Shown piece by piece: positions 21,431 through 34,668 of a DNA stretch of 53,703 nt. The notes below the pieces were generated by a model that ran no database searches, had not been told where the DNA came from, and was given only the letters and a program-made list of their open reading frames with translations. The position numbers and the translations under genes were made by a program. Numbering within the stretch: the first letter of the stretch is position 1; each line of letters opens with the position of its first letter. Origin of the DNA: Schoenoplectus triqueter (taxonomy: Eukaryota > Streptophyta > Magnoliopsida > Poales > Cyperaceae); contig CAXKVV010000656.1 of the NCBI GenBank assembly GCA_964058805.1, positions 1 through 53,703 of the forward strand, written 5' to 3'.

Positions 21431-23958
21431 CCTGTGTAATTTTGCTTATTTTAATCTTCTCTGTTAATAATTTATTGTTAAGAATTAAATGCAACAAGGG
21501 ACGAAATTACTGTAGAAATTCTGGGATTAATTTCCAGAAATGAGTTACCTCCATGCCTCGTAGTGAATCCAGCAGCATATAGACTGAAAAATAGATGCTC
21601 CAGGAGGAAGCACAAAAAAAAATTATTTTCAGAACTTTTTCAGTATTAAAATTTTTCAGGTTTTACAGTCAGAACTCAGAGCTATTATTTATTTTCTTCT
21701 TATTATTATTTTTTAAGTTCAGATCCCATTAAGATGAGTATTTTGTTTCTTCAAAATGTAGTGAAGTTGAAAGCGACTGCAATAAATGCAGTTATCTCTC
21801 ATCTATTATGATATAGTTACATTATTCCTTACAGTTACAGACAATAAATACATCTCAGTGTAGATCCAGTCGTTGGAAACTAAATATATAGTTGGAGCAG
21901 TAATTTTCTTAATTACTTATTTTAGAAATCAATTTAATGAACAAAAGCTTAAATTGTATACGTCTCATGTTAAGACTTGTATTTTCCATTAATTAAGAGT
22001 GGATAGTATTTGGATTATTCGGTAAACTTTCAAAGTTTTTCCAACTAAAAAATAATTAGAGAGCAACGATATAATATAGTTGCATTATTTTTAATGCCAA
22101 TTTTATTATTCATATTGGTTGATTTTGTTTCAATTAATTTATTCATACTCCAGTTTATTAGTCAACTTTAATGAATATTATTATATTAATTTTAATTTTA
22201 AGTTGAATAATAAAGCCATTAAATTCAAGAAAAACTCATTTAGCATCAATAATAAAGTGGATATGTTATATATAAAAAAGGACTAAATTGTAACAAAAAA
22301 ATGTATAAAGAGTTGAGTTAATATTTATTAATAAAAATATTTATAATTATACGAAGGACCAATAACTAGATATTAGCAACATGTGCATATCTCGAACCGC
22401 CTCAGTGAACTTTAATAAGAGATCCATATCAAAATATTTTTAAAACGCGTGGCATCATCTCATAAATTAGATAACTATGAATATAGTAACAACACTCGCG
22501 AATTATTCGTGAATTATTCATTTTTCATCTTTAACCAAATGTTTCACGAATAATTCATCAGTTTAATATACAGTACGTTTTTTGAAAAAAAAAACATTTT
22601 ATTTGCGAATTATTCGGCAAAAAACACATTATATATTATTTTATATAGAATTTTATAGTTTTTAATATATTTTAAATATTTTATTAATATACTATATTTT
22701 ATTTATATTATGTGAAACGAACTATTTCTGAATTATGTCCGAACGTCAAATTTTTGACCTCACGACTGTTTTCTGAATCACGAACTTGTTACTGTGACTA
22801 TGAGACTCTCCATTGATGAACACATAGGTGCTGCATGCTTTGAGGACTTCCTCGAGTGCCACACGGATATGGCCCATATCCTGCTTAATTTAGATATAAG
22901 AGTTAAGAACTAAGCAGATCCATATATATTAAATTAAGCTACGCATTCAATTAGACGGTCCAGGCCTTCAGGTTCTTTCCAGTTATTTATTTTATATATG
23001 GTTCGGATTCTTTCATTTGCCTGCTTTAAATCGTAGAGTGCTTCACTATATACATAATGAAATTGGTTAATATACTAGTACATAGGTATATGATTAAATC
23101 ATTATATGATGGCAAATGGCAAGTTTGTCATAAAAAAAAATGACAAGTTATAAAATATTAAAATTTGAAAGATATTTTATAATTTCAGTGGAATCAGTTG
23201 ACTCCATAATAGCTCACGTTTTAGTGTTTTTCATGTCACTTCTGATATTTTTGTCAGCATTTTATTGAGACTCCTTAATTAAATATTTCCTATTACAAAT
23301 TAATTCGTCGAGATATGTAATAAGATGCTCAAAAATTAACTTCGTGAATTGCAAATTTAACATTGTGTTTTTAAATTAATCATTGCAAATTTAACATTAT
23401 GAAATTCTCTCAATTTATTCAATTATTGGGATCATTGCTCACAACAGGAAACAAGGACAATTTTCGTATGATTGAGAATCCACAAAAACAAACCGTACAC
23501 CCAAATTAAGGCAACATCAGTATCGTTTAACGAAACAATAAAAAGTTTTGAAAAAAGAAAAGAAAAAGAAGACATACATGCTTGTACAAGAGCAAAACTA
23601 TAGACAAAGAAAAGTGTTAAAAAAAATTGAAATTGTCAACTTCATGAACAGGAATTAGTTGAACAAAGGACAAGTACTAGCATACACTGAGACTGATTAA
23701 GTATTTGTCGTTCGATGAAATGGTGCCATGATTTAATGCGTTGGGAATTATTAATTTTTCTGGTCCAAGAGAAATACGGATTTCATGAGGACTTAGTACA
23801 CACGCAACTGTTTAATGGTACTGTACGATCTTCATTTGTCAGTGATCACAGAATGGCCCAGGTGGAACAGCAGCAGAGCAGATCTGAAATTTTTTCTCAG
23901 AAGAGTCGGATAAGGCAAGGAATGGCTGGTTAGAATATTTTATTGGTGGGGGTTCAAG

Positions 23959-24594
23959 TAGGGGTGTCCATCGATATTCAAAATTTCAAATTTTGATCCG
24001 AAATCGTATGAATAAATTTGCATATGAATTTAAAAAATATATATAAATGATAATTTATTAAAATAAATCAGCATATAAATTTTGAAAAAAGAGGAGGCTT
24101 TACTTTTTTTTTGGATTCGCATTTAATTTTTACACGATTCAAATATGAATCCGATATAAATTTAACAAAATAATTACCATTTAAGCTTTAATACCAAGAT
24201 GTATATGATATCAATTATTTTTCCCATAGCAAAATTAACAATTATAATTATAATAGTTAAATTAGTCTCAATAATAATTTGATCATATTATTTTAAAAAT
24301 ATGTCATACAAATTAGTTGAATTAGTATTTTAGTATTACATTTATATTTATTATGCATATTGTACAAAATTTATTCATGTTAAATATAAAAAATATTATT
24401 ATAAATATTTAAATAAAAAAATGATAATGATCTGAATTTGATATGTTGTCCGCTATATAAATGGATATGGATTCACATATGAATTCTTAAATTTTAAATG
24501 AATTTGGATACACATATAAATCTTATAAATTGTTAATGAATCTGCATTTTGATCATGCAAGATCTGATCTGAATTTGATTAATTGACACTCCTA
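23959..24594. mobile_element. hAT-like MITE candidate
   Basis: The ends TAGGGGTGTCC and GACACTCCTA are inverted and match the family at 19645-20070. The interior is AT-rich with repeated 'GAATTTGAT'-like phrases. Flanking octamers GGTTCAAG and ATTTTAAG agree at only five of eight positions, so the duplication is weak. Confidence 0.5.
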
Positions 24595-25079
24595 ATTTTA
24601 AGATTTTAATTTTGAGGAAATTTTTATGTTTTTGGATGGTAGTATTTGTGTGATATTATATATTTACATGAATAATATTTATTAGTCTATGATTAATTGT
24701 GTGCACTTATTTGAATTTATTAATCAACATTTCTAGACTTAATATATTGATTTTTCTAACATTAATGTGGCATTTGCGTCAATTCAGATTAGCTGTAACA
24801 ACTAGTTTTAAAGTCTGAATTTCTCTAGTATTTGGATGAATTCGGTCTTCTGAAAACAGTCCTTGGCTTGTGATAGCTCTAGGATGGCGGTATTAAAGGT
24901 CAAAATATTGTAAGAATGTAAAGAAACTAAGGTAGAAATGTATAAACCGATTTGGGGATTAGTATTCAAGTGTAATGGCAGCGGAATATAATTTAATACG
25001 ATTTAATTCTCATAAAATATAACAATCAAAGAAATGTGAGAAAATAAAAGAAAATATCAAACAAGAACACAAGATGTAA

Positions 25080-25830
25080 CAGAGTTCGGCTTAAAAATGC
25101 CTACGTCTCTGGGACTCTCAACCTCCAACAATTGAGGTTGAACCGAAATACTAAAAATAGTTTTACACTTGTAGAATTTGATCTCTTACACAAAAATGGG
25201 TTGCCAAGCCTATCGGTAACAAGAGTGACAACACACTCAAAAAGGTGAGTGACAACATACTCAAAACAAGAAGTGAGTGACAACACACTCAAAAAGATAA
25301 ATACTACAACTCAAAAAGGGTGAGCACTACAACTCAAGAAAACATTTACAAAAAGATCACGAAGGATCAAGTTGGGAGAATAAAGAGAAGTTAGATTGAG
25401 CTTAAACAAGAATTTGACTAATTGAGTGTTTCAATCTCTTGAATTATCTTTCTCACTTTGTATATGGCTAGTAAGTTCTCAGAAGTAATAATTTAGCTAG
25501 ATGAATCTTATATTATAATTAGTGAAAGAGGTGATTCTTTTAAAATAGATATTCTGAAACAGCTGAAGAAACTATTTTCAGCCAGAACCGTTATAACGGT
25601 TTGGAAATCGTTATAACGGCTTAGAAAGAATAGCTATTGGATCGATTAAGCTGAAATGTTATAACGATTCACTGAATCATTATACGTTTCATAAATCGTT
25701 GCAACGATTACTGAATCGTTACATAACGATACGCTCTGATTTCTATGAGAAATTTTCTGCCTTAGAATATTTTTGAGTATTGAGATGAACCGTTATAACG
25801 ATTCACTGGGCAAAAATATTTTTCTCTGTT
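25080..25830. repeat. Short tandem repeats and CGTTATAACG palindromes
   Basis: At 25220-25340 the phrase 'GAGTGACAACACACTCAAAA' recurs in several imperfect tandem copies. At 25586-25800 the palindrome CGTTATAACG occurs at 25589-25598, 25609-25618 and 25791-25800, once within AACCGTTATAACGGTT, with several decayed versions between. The stretch before them ('CAGAGTTCGGCTT' ... 'GCCTACGTCTC') resembles a dispersed plant transposon sequence. I see no ORF. Confidence 0.5.
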
Positions 25831-28121
25831 GTTTAAGCTCAATTTATCTTGACCAATTCAACTCAGTTTGAATCTAACTAAACCTAAGCATAATGCAGTT
25901 TTGATTAAGCTCTTATATCCCATCATTAGTTTTGATTCTTGTGCACTAATCCAATTGTATTTTAATCCCTGCACAAAATTCAAACAAGATAAATTGTAAA
26001 ATTCAAGATTATTTTATAAATCGATAAATAAAAAAAGATATTTAGTGTAACAACTTTGAAATTAAAACGAGTCGTATAAGGATGGGATTATTCCTTCCTA
26101 CTTAACAAGTATACATTTTATTTCATTTTTTTATTTTAGAGCATCTTCACTGATTTGTTCAGTAATTACAAATAATGATGCGACAATGCAACATAAGTTT
26201 TATCATTTATTTAAAGATGGTATAAGCAACTTCGTTCATGTAATTCAAAATTGAGATGTTTTTAGATGGATTTACTAAAAGATTGGAGCTAAATATTACT
26301 TAAATCCATAAAAACCAGTTCCAAAAATATTTATGCATGATTCTGGCTAAGGGAATAGGACTGGACCCATGATAAAAACTAAGCCTCTTTCTTTCAAATT
26401 TGTCCGACCTCTATTCATACTTCACTCAATAACGAAAACAATAACAATAATAATATTGATAATATATTAATAACGACAACGACAATAATATATGAAGAGG
26501 GAAAAAATCATTTTGGGGTCCATAGACGCTAAAAGAAAATAAAGTTAATTGACAAAACTATAGGACAAACAAAATAATAAAAAGGACGGCCCAATTGTCA
26601 AGTGTCAATTGACCCATTGGCCACTGCCAACTTGAGGAAAAGAAATTAGTTGAACAAAAAAAAACAACTGCAAACTTACACAGATATTGCGATTAACCAG
26701 TACCACTTGTTAGTTTAACTTATCACATTTATTGTGTCGTACATTTATTATTTTCTCTCGTCGAGGAGAAATGCAGATTTCATCAGCCTTCCTGTTTCTG
26801 CATACACAATACTGTATTTCTGTTAAATATATGGGTCAAATCAAGTTATTTTTTTAGATTTTAGATTGATTTCGATTGGATTATATGTTATTTAATCTCG
26901 AATCAGATCGAATTCAGATCAGATTGAATTAGTGTTTTTTAAAATCAAATTAATTTAGATTTGAGTTTAGATCCAAGTAGATCCGATCAGCTTCTCAGAT
27001 CAAATAAGATTTTTGTCACTTTCCTGTATTGTGTTCACTCTTCACAAAGTCGGCGAATCATAAAATGGATCAGAAATTAAAAAATAAAATAAAAATAAAA
27101 GTGAAGTGTGGAGATCAAGGGGGATTAAATCAATTTAATTAAGGTTCCAAATGAGGCGACCCTGTCGTGTTGCTTGGTGATTGGATTCTGCTACAAAATT
27201 GAAAGGACAGAGCAGAGATTTAGAATTAATTAATGTTAACTAAGTCTATATAATATATGACCTCTCCCTTGGGCTTTTCAAAGTAAAAATAAAGAGCATG
27301 CACGATTAATTGATTATTTATTATTTCTAGAATCATTCCACGTGTCCTGCAATTTGAACTTACAACATAATGTGTAAAAAAAAAGATAACAGTTGCCTAG
27401 TGGCTGCTGCACCTAAGCAAGCATGGATCGTGCATAAAAAAATGTTACATGATTAGGGGGGAAGAAAATCGCTTAAGAGGATCATTTACTGCTCTTAATG
27501 GCAGGATGCTTTCATTAATCTGATTAACTAGAGCTAACGAATGTTTATTGAAAGTTTAATTCATTTAATGAACGCTAGGGAAGTTCACAATTATTTCTGT
27601 ACAAAACAGCAAAAATGGATCAGAATTTTATTACACGCACTCAAATCCTTTCAACCGTTTGATTGTTTCCAAATTCATGCAGTACCAATTCCGGAAATCT
27701 TTAAATTCCACCAGCCTGTGTGTCTTTAGAAAGGTGTGCTATTATATTTTCATTCATGATTTATGCTGACATGATTAGGAATTGTATATTTTTTTATTTT
27801 TTATATATAATTCCGAAAATTTGACTACTGGATAAAAGTCTACATGTAAACTGAATTTTGTAAGCATTGATTATTGCTTGTTGTTATCTTATCATTACCA
27901 ATTAAGATTAATAAGGAACTAAAAAACAAAATATAATTCATATATTATGTTCTATCGGATAAGCTCAGCTACTCATGATTTTATCTTTTATTCGTACTTT
28001 ACTTATAAGCTAACTATAAAGATATTCTCTCTACATTTTGTCCCTTGAATATGGTAATAATCGAATAATTAAATAAGCAAACTTCATTGACAATATGACA
28101 TCCCTCTCAATGTGAAATGAG

Positions 28122-28766
28122 TAGGGATGGTAATGGGTCGGGTCGGGATGGGTTTATGTCAAATCTGAAGCTCGACCCATCTTTCAAAATCCTCGGCTCG
28201 ACCTATCCGAACCTAAATTTATTGACCCGGCTTGTCCTTGATGTTTGATGGGCCTACTCGTCCGTACCGACTTTGTCAACGACATTTTGTTACTATATTT
28301 TTTTAATTAAATTATTACATAATCAATTAATAATTTTTTTGGTTAATGATTTCTCTCTTCTTAATATTATATATTTAGAGAATGATTATTGTATTTAAAC
28401 TAAAATATTATTAAATATTTGCACTATCATAGTATAAGTTATTAAGTCTAAAAATTATTAAATATTTGCACCAACTCAAGTACTCAATTTACAAATTATG
28501 ATAATTAATTAAAAAAATTAATTTAAATGAACATTCTATTAGTTAAATTATTAATTTTATCCAATTTGATAAGTTATTTATATACAATTATACATAACAC
28601 ATATAAATATATATTACATGTTATTGATATTACGGGTCGGACGGATGGGTCTCACCCTAAACCCGTACCCGCTCAGCCCGTCCTTTGACCCGGCCCGTCC
28701 CTATCCGTTTGACCTCCGGATCGGACGGATCGGCCGGACAAATCGTAGACTTTATTGCCATCCCCA
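28122..28766. mobile_element. hAT-like MITE with GGGTCGGG-rich ends
   Basis: The left terminus TAGGGATGGTAAT and right terminus ATTGCCATCCCCA are inverted repeats. GC-rich blocks with GGGTCGGG/CCCGACCC motifs at both ends enclose an AT-rich middle. I could not see a target duplication. Short ORFs here (Asp/Pro/Thr/Arg-rich) are translations of the repeat. Confidence 0.55.
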
Positions 28767-29481
28767 AGTGGGCACGTTCAAAATTGCTTTTCCTTTTTTT
28801 ATTTCCTCCCCCCTCAAGACAGATGATGTATAAAAGCAATGTGAAAAGCTTTACCTTTTCTTTACTTCCTTTAAGAAGATCCAATTCGGAATTTGGACAT
28901 ACATGGCTTCAAATTTATCTTGACAGATGAAATTGAAATTAGGGAAAGAAAATATATAAACCAATAGAGACCAATTACTTAACTGCTACCTAAAACTTCA
29001 TTTATTAAAAAAATACTTAGAAAAATAAATATATCTTCACAGTGATGTATGTTTAAACATATATCGTATGTTTTTATGTTTAAAAAAATCATAAAAAAAG
29101 AAATCTAATCCTGTATGAGATATTGCTACAGTGAATCAGTGATGCGTTCGTTCGGACAGTCCCATGTAAACAGATGTATAAAATTTTTTATTTTATCAAC
29201 ACTATGAGTCTTATATTTCTTTGGAATATTTTAAAGAATCAGATAAGTCATAGTAAATATAAAGTAATTGCCGAACCAAAAGAAAGCAAGAAATTTAAAG
29301 GCGATGGCGACTAAGTGCGTTGCCGTGGGGTTCCCTTTGCAAATCTAGCAGCCGACCGTGTCTTCTCTATTTTAGAGAAGACCAGAGAGGCACTTGCCAA
29401 CTTTTGTTTGATAGATCATGAAAATTTGTCGTTGTGAATTATGACGTGTGATCAGGGACAGACAACTTAGATCCAGGTAAT

Positions 29482-29987
29482 TAGGGTTGCAAGAAAAATT
29501 TATAATTCATAATTTTTTCGGCGTTCGATTCAATTTTAGTTCGAGTTCGGTTCGTTCGATTAGACTATTTTGATAGTTTGATTTGAGTTCGGTTCGATAA
29601 TTTTTTAATGAACTAGTTTGAGTTCGATTTGTAATAGTTTGATATGTAGTTATTTGCATATATTTTTAACTATTTAGTTAATAATATATGCAATAACATA
29701 ATTATTATATTATAAAATTAATAAATTATTATTAAATCAATAAATATTAGTTAATTTTTTTTAAATTTTAATATAAAATTGATAAAATATTAATTGTTTT
29801 AGCTCTAATTATTTATGATAATATAAATATAAAAATTAGAATAATTGAGTTCGTTTAGAGTTCGATTTCAGTTTGAGTTCGATTTAACTCGAGTTCAATT
29901 TAGTTCAAGTTCAATTTAGTTCGAAATAGTTTCAAATCAAACTCAAACACCAATGAGTTCAATCGAATTTGATTTATTTGCAGCCTA
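29482..29987. mobile_element. hAT-like MITE, TAGGGTTGCAA family
   Basis: Termini TAGGGTTGCAA and TTGCAGCCTA are inverted. Flanks CAGGTAAT (29474-29481) and GGGGTAAT (29988-29995) agree at six of eight bases. The interior is dominated by repeats of 'GAGTTCGATTT'-like phrases in both orientations. It has no coding capacity. Confidence 0.6.
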
Positions 29988-30409
29988 GGGGTAATTGTCT
30001 AACTGAATTTTGAAAAAATATATATTTTTGATAACGATCTTGGTAATCTGTCCCTAAATTTTTTTTTACCTCTCTAAAATTTTTATTTACTTTATTAAGG
30101 AAAAAATATTTAATATCGTGCATAATGAAATAATTATGCAAAAATTTCAAAATATAAAGTTCCGTAGAGGAAAACTTTTGTAATCGACTTGATTATTTAT
30201 TATTTTGAGTTTTATTTTTTTTTGTTAATTTTAATATATAAAATGATATTATTTTGATAATTTTTTTATTATGTAAGAATAAATATTAAATTATTAATTT
30301 TTTATTTAGTACTCGATTAGTTATTAATTTGAACCCGATAAATATGATAATCGCTCACCTAAATAAAATCCGGCAATGTGATCATTTTATTTTTTCATGT
30401 ATCACAAAT

Positions 30410-30595
30410 GGCACAAGTTATTATATTGTTGCAATAGTAATAATGATGGTGTTAACAGGTGGCCACGTGTTTATGATGTTTTAAATCGAAATATATTTTC
30501 TCGGTCAGTAACATGATGATGGTGTTAACAGGTGGGCACGTGTTTATGATGTTAACAGGAGGCCAAGTTATTATATTGTTGCAATAGTAAAAATC
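30410..30595. repeat. Local direct duplication
   Basis: 'AAGTTATTATATTGTTGCAA' occurs near 30415 and 30564, and 'GATGGTGTTAACAGGTGG' followed by CACGTGTTTATGATGTT occurs near 30446 and 30515. The two copies interleave, indicating a recent rearranged duplication. Each copy carries a CACGTG. Confidence 0.6.
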
Positions 30596-32340
30596 TCAGT
30601 TTTACTTTGGATCCTTTGCTACAAAAGACAAATCAAGCGAGCGCTGTAATAAAACCCTTATTCCCTCCATTTTATTATTTTTTAATTTTTTTTGACAATT
30701 TATTTTATTTTTTGCAGTAAAGTGTTATTACAAGCGATAATGTTCTCGTTAAACACATATGTATATATATACTACATTGAGTCGCTAAGTATAAAACATA
30801 TTTTATATTTCATATCATATCTTTTATTTTTAAATTTTAAAATACTAATTTAATTGTTCCAAATAATTTTCATATTAAAATATGTTCGTTTACCAAATTT
30901 TAGATATCGAGAGGTAAATCTACATTCCGTTATTAGATTGGAATTTGCAAGAAATTTTAAAAGCAATTGAGAAGCTTTTTGCTTTCATTCTGATTCATAT
31001 TTTTAGTTTTGGACAACACCCGTCAGTAAAAAAAAATATAACAAACTGTATCAGATTACCTAAGCATTTGGATATATACTTTTCCTTTCTCCTCGTTATT
31101 ACTTTCTTTAACATGCAACATGATATGTTTTTTATAAATTAAAATTTGAATTAAAAAAATAAAAAGAGATTCAATTACCATCATTTTGGTGCCATACCGT
31201 AGCCATTAATATTAAATAATAAATACTTATTGTTTAAATTCTTAAATAACAAAACTAATTGAAAAAATATTTTTTAAATATCATCTTATATATATATATA
31301 TATAAATAAAACATTATATCATTTCAATATTATTTATATATGCATTAAGTGTTAACAAAATCAATGGATCATGTTTTACAATTTAAACTCATTACATGAT
31401 GGCTATTCAAATGAAGTTAAAATTTTATGATTTTTCATATACATATAGAATACATCTAACGTTCACCTTTCTAAATTTATGCATAAATAAATAAATAGAC
31501 ACTATGGACACCAATAATGATGGTAGTTGAATCCCTATATGTAGATTAAAAAATATATACTCAAGTTCAAACATAGTTTAAATGATGAGTTCAAGACGTG
31601 TGTGATCCAAGAACAAGCAAACTCATTTATGTGCGTGTCTATATATATATAGTAAAACTAACATACTCTTAGAAACACAAAGTCATTCGTTGCTCATAAC
31701 TAAAAAATATATCTAATATTCTCCAAATTTTATTTTATCACTCTCAAAAAATTCTTTGCATCAAAATTTTCTGAGATAATTTTTTTTATTTATGGAGTTT
31801 CATAAGTATATGTTTTTTATATTTTTTTTAAGATAGGTCTAAAATAATAGTAAGATAATGATTCTTTGCATATGAAAATAAGCCACTTTAAAAATTCGAA
31901 ACTAATACTTAGTAAACTTTAAAAATAAATTTTTTATATCCTATGAGATTTTGATATAAAAAAATTATTAAGACATATAAATCCAAATTCGAAGATAATT
32001 GTATATATTTTTGAGATAAGAGTATAGAAGAGTTATGTACTTCTAGAAATACGCTAATTTTTTTTCTCTCTCCATATATATATATAATTTAAATTCGGAA
32101 AAGGAGTAACAGCATATATTTATCCCAATTCTTTTAACATAGAACTTGAATATGTATACATCAAACACCCTCCACTAGTACATTCAAAACAGAAATCTTC
32201 AGTTATTGCAGTATACATCAATTCACCCTCCACTGGACCACTGGTACATTCATCCTCAGTTTGTTGCAATAACAAGTAACGAGTATCCAATAGCCTCATT
32301 CCATTAATTATCCGTTATATATCATCTTAGCTTTATGTGC

Positions 32341-32658
32341 CAGTTTTTAGTAATAATAAGTTTTATTAAATTAATATTATTAAAAATAAGAGTGAGAAAC
32401 GTAAAATTTCAAATATATGAATGGCAGCGCGCCACTGCCAGTGGCGCGTTTCATTATTTTTACGAAACACGCCACTGGCAGTGACGCGTTGCTTCTTATA
32501 TATACAAAACGCGCAGCACCTCTCCATCTCACTTGCGCGGGGTTTGGGCGAAACGCGCCACTGGCAGTGGCACGCTGCCATTCGTATATTTGAAATTTTA
32601 CGTTTCTCTCTCTTATTTTTAATAATATTAATTTAATAAAACTTATTACTAAAAACTG
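32341..32658. mobile_element. MULE-like MITE with CGCCACTGGCAGTGGCG modules (copy A)
   Basis: Terminal inverted repeats of about 90 bp begin CAGTTTTTAGTAATAATAAG and end with its complement. Flanks TTTATGTGC (32332-32340) and TTTATCTGC (32659-32667) form a 9-bp duplication with one mismatch, as expected for Mutator-like elements. Between the arms, the near-palindromic module CGCCACTGGCAGTGGCG appears in several variants. All short ORFs here are translations of the modules. Confidence 0.8.
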
Positions 32659-32684
32659 TTTATCTGCAGTAAAAAATGACAAGT

Positions 32685-32870
32685 CCGGGATCAATAGTCC
32701 ATTTTATGCGAGGTGAAAATTTCCTAGGTTATGCGAGGTGAAAAAATGACAAAAACGAATTAAAATAATTATAACGTGAACATTAATTTAATCAATTTCT
32801 TGAATTGGTGCCTTATAACGGGATCAATAGTCCATTCTATGCGAGGTGAAAATTTTCCTAGGTTAAATGA
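32685..32870. repeat. Direct repeat of ~45 bp
   Basis: 'GGGATCAATAGTCCATTTTA' followed by TGCGAGGTGAAAATTT and CCTAGGTTA occurs at about 32687 and again at about 32820 with few differences; part of it (TATGCGAGGTGAAAA) is repeated a third time at about 32729. Confidence 0.7.
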
Positions 32871-33497
32871 ATCTAAATCTAGATCAAACGAATTTAAATG
32901 TCACGTAATCTTGCTTAAATCTAAATAATATACGAGATGCATTTAAATTTAGTTCTAGATTACAATCTTGTTAACTAAAGAAACAAAGTATATGTCTTCT
33001 AAAGATTTCACTAAATCTTCCTGACTTCTCTCTCTCTATATATATCTTGCATTGGTTATGTTAGCATTGGATTGAGTCATAATATTTAGCTTGTCACACG
33101 TCATGAATGAATCAAAATCATGATGTATAATCTCTATCGAATATTGTCCAATATCATCCCCCGATCGGATCGAATAAAAGATTGTAAAGCATATTCATCG
33201 CAGCAACTCTCATAAATCACATCAATTTTTTTTAGAACATTAAAGATTTTGTAAAACTACAAAAATTCACTCCAAATTACTAAATAGCAGTTTTCATAAT
33301 TTAAGTGCCTAATTTGGCAACGTTAAAAGCAAAATATATTGCATAAATTAAGAAATTTCTTCTCCAATGCTGATTTAAGGAGTCAGTAATCTGATGTGTC
33401 ATTTAGAAAGAAGTTTATAATTTAAAGATTCTCCTCCACAATTTTTAAATTAAAACCTTCCTCCAACTCAAAAATTGAAATAACAACTCACATGTAA

Positions 33498-33804
33498 GAG
33501 CAATTGTATCTTTGTCTATTGTCAAATGACAATGTAATGCCACATCTTCAATTGACAATCTTTTTTTTATTAAGAAGACATCCCTGAATTTTAGATGAAC
33601 AGTGGCACTTTTGTAAATATTTTTTTATTTTTCAGCGGACTTTACTTTCTTTTCTCTCCTTTTTTGTTGTTGATGTGGCTTGTCAAATGGATTGTCATTT
33701 TTTGACAATTGTCTAATTTTGTATATTCTCTACATCCATGAAATTAAAATGACAATTGCCAACTAGGTTTTGACAATTAATTTGACAAATGAATGCGGAT
33801 GCTC
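33498..33804. mobile_element. PIF/Harbinger-like MITE
   Basis: The element is flanked by TAA on both sides (33495-33497 and 33805-33807), starts GAGCAATTG and ends GCGGATGCTC. Internal inverted segments around 'TGTCAAATGACAATG' and 'TTGTCAAATGGATTGTCA' support a foldback structure. It is non-coding. Confidence 0.6.
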
Positions 33805-34668
33805 TAAGATTTAGTAACTTATTAAAAACTTCCATTAAAAATGCTCTAATTGATTGTTTTATTGTGTTAAGAAAATCTCACGTGTCAAACACAAGGTTTT
33901 AGCCACACAACTTCCATTTCTTTGTCAATATAAATATTATGTTAATTATTTTTATTCCAATTACATTTGACAACAATAATTATTTTTAGTAAAAATATGA
34001 GTCTAAGCTAATTAACTTTAAATGATCATAAATAATATTATTCGGATTTTGAATCCCCACCTCCTACATGAAGAGAGACAAATATTTAATAATTTTTCAT
34101 TTAATTCAATTCTGTTTTAATTAGCATAACACGAGCGACATTTGAAAACCATCATACATTTAAATACAACAAACTTCACCGCTGTTTCATATAAAAAGGC
34201 TACACTTCCAACTATAAACCATCATACATGAGTGAATGATTTGAAAATCAAAATAAAAAGAAAATTCTTTTTTTTGGACAAGCAATCTGTCATCACACAA
34301 TATCTCCGTAATTTCACTAAAAAGACAGTCGTGGCTAATAATACACATTACCATGTAGAACTGTCGTCACAAATCATAACGGTCCTTTATTGCACATGAA
34401 ATTTCCATGTGATTAGACCATAGTCTTTTCTTCGAATCCGATTAGACTCTAGTTGAGCCAAGATGGCTTCCACTAAATCTCCTGTATCGTGTCTAAATCC
34501 ACCGCGTTTTTTTTACTCGGTGTGGAAATAACTTACGCGATGGAATTAGCGTAGATATCTTGGCGCCACTTCAGAGGCGAGCGTTTATTTCGTAAAAGGC
34601 CGTGAATTTGATACGTGTAGATCGTTTAATTTTCATTCTTTGAACTGAGGCAGGGACGCATCCTGGCC

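Larger units (their letters stand above)
19553..23460. repeat. Decayed duplication, copy 2 (expanded by insertions)
   Basis: Homologous blocks to 15535-17050 occur in the same order at about 19553-19640, 20071-20560 and 23170-23450. The copy is 2.6 times longer because of insertions, including the hAT-like MITE at 19645-20070 and about 2.6 kb of unrelated DNA between 20560 and 23170. A weaker third trace, around 'GAATTAGTTGAACAAA', links 23640-23790 with 26630-26790. Confidence 0.55.

Noticed and set aside
32366..32694. ORFs with repeated HCQWR or ATASGAF phrases
   Set aside because: They are translations of the CGCCACTGGCAGTGGCG modules on both strands, not proteins.
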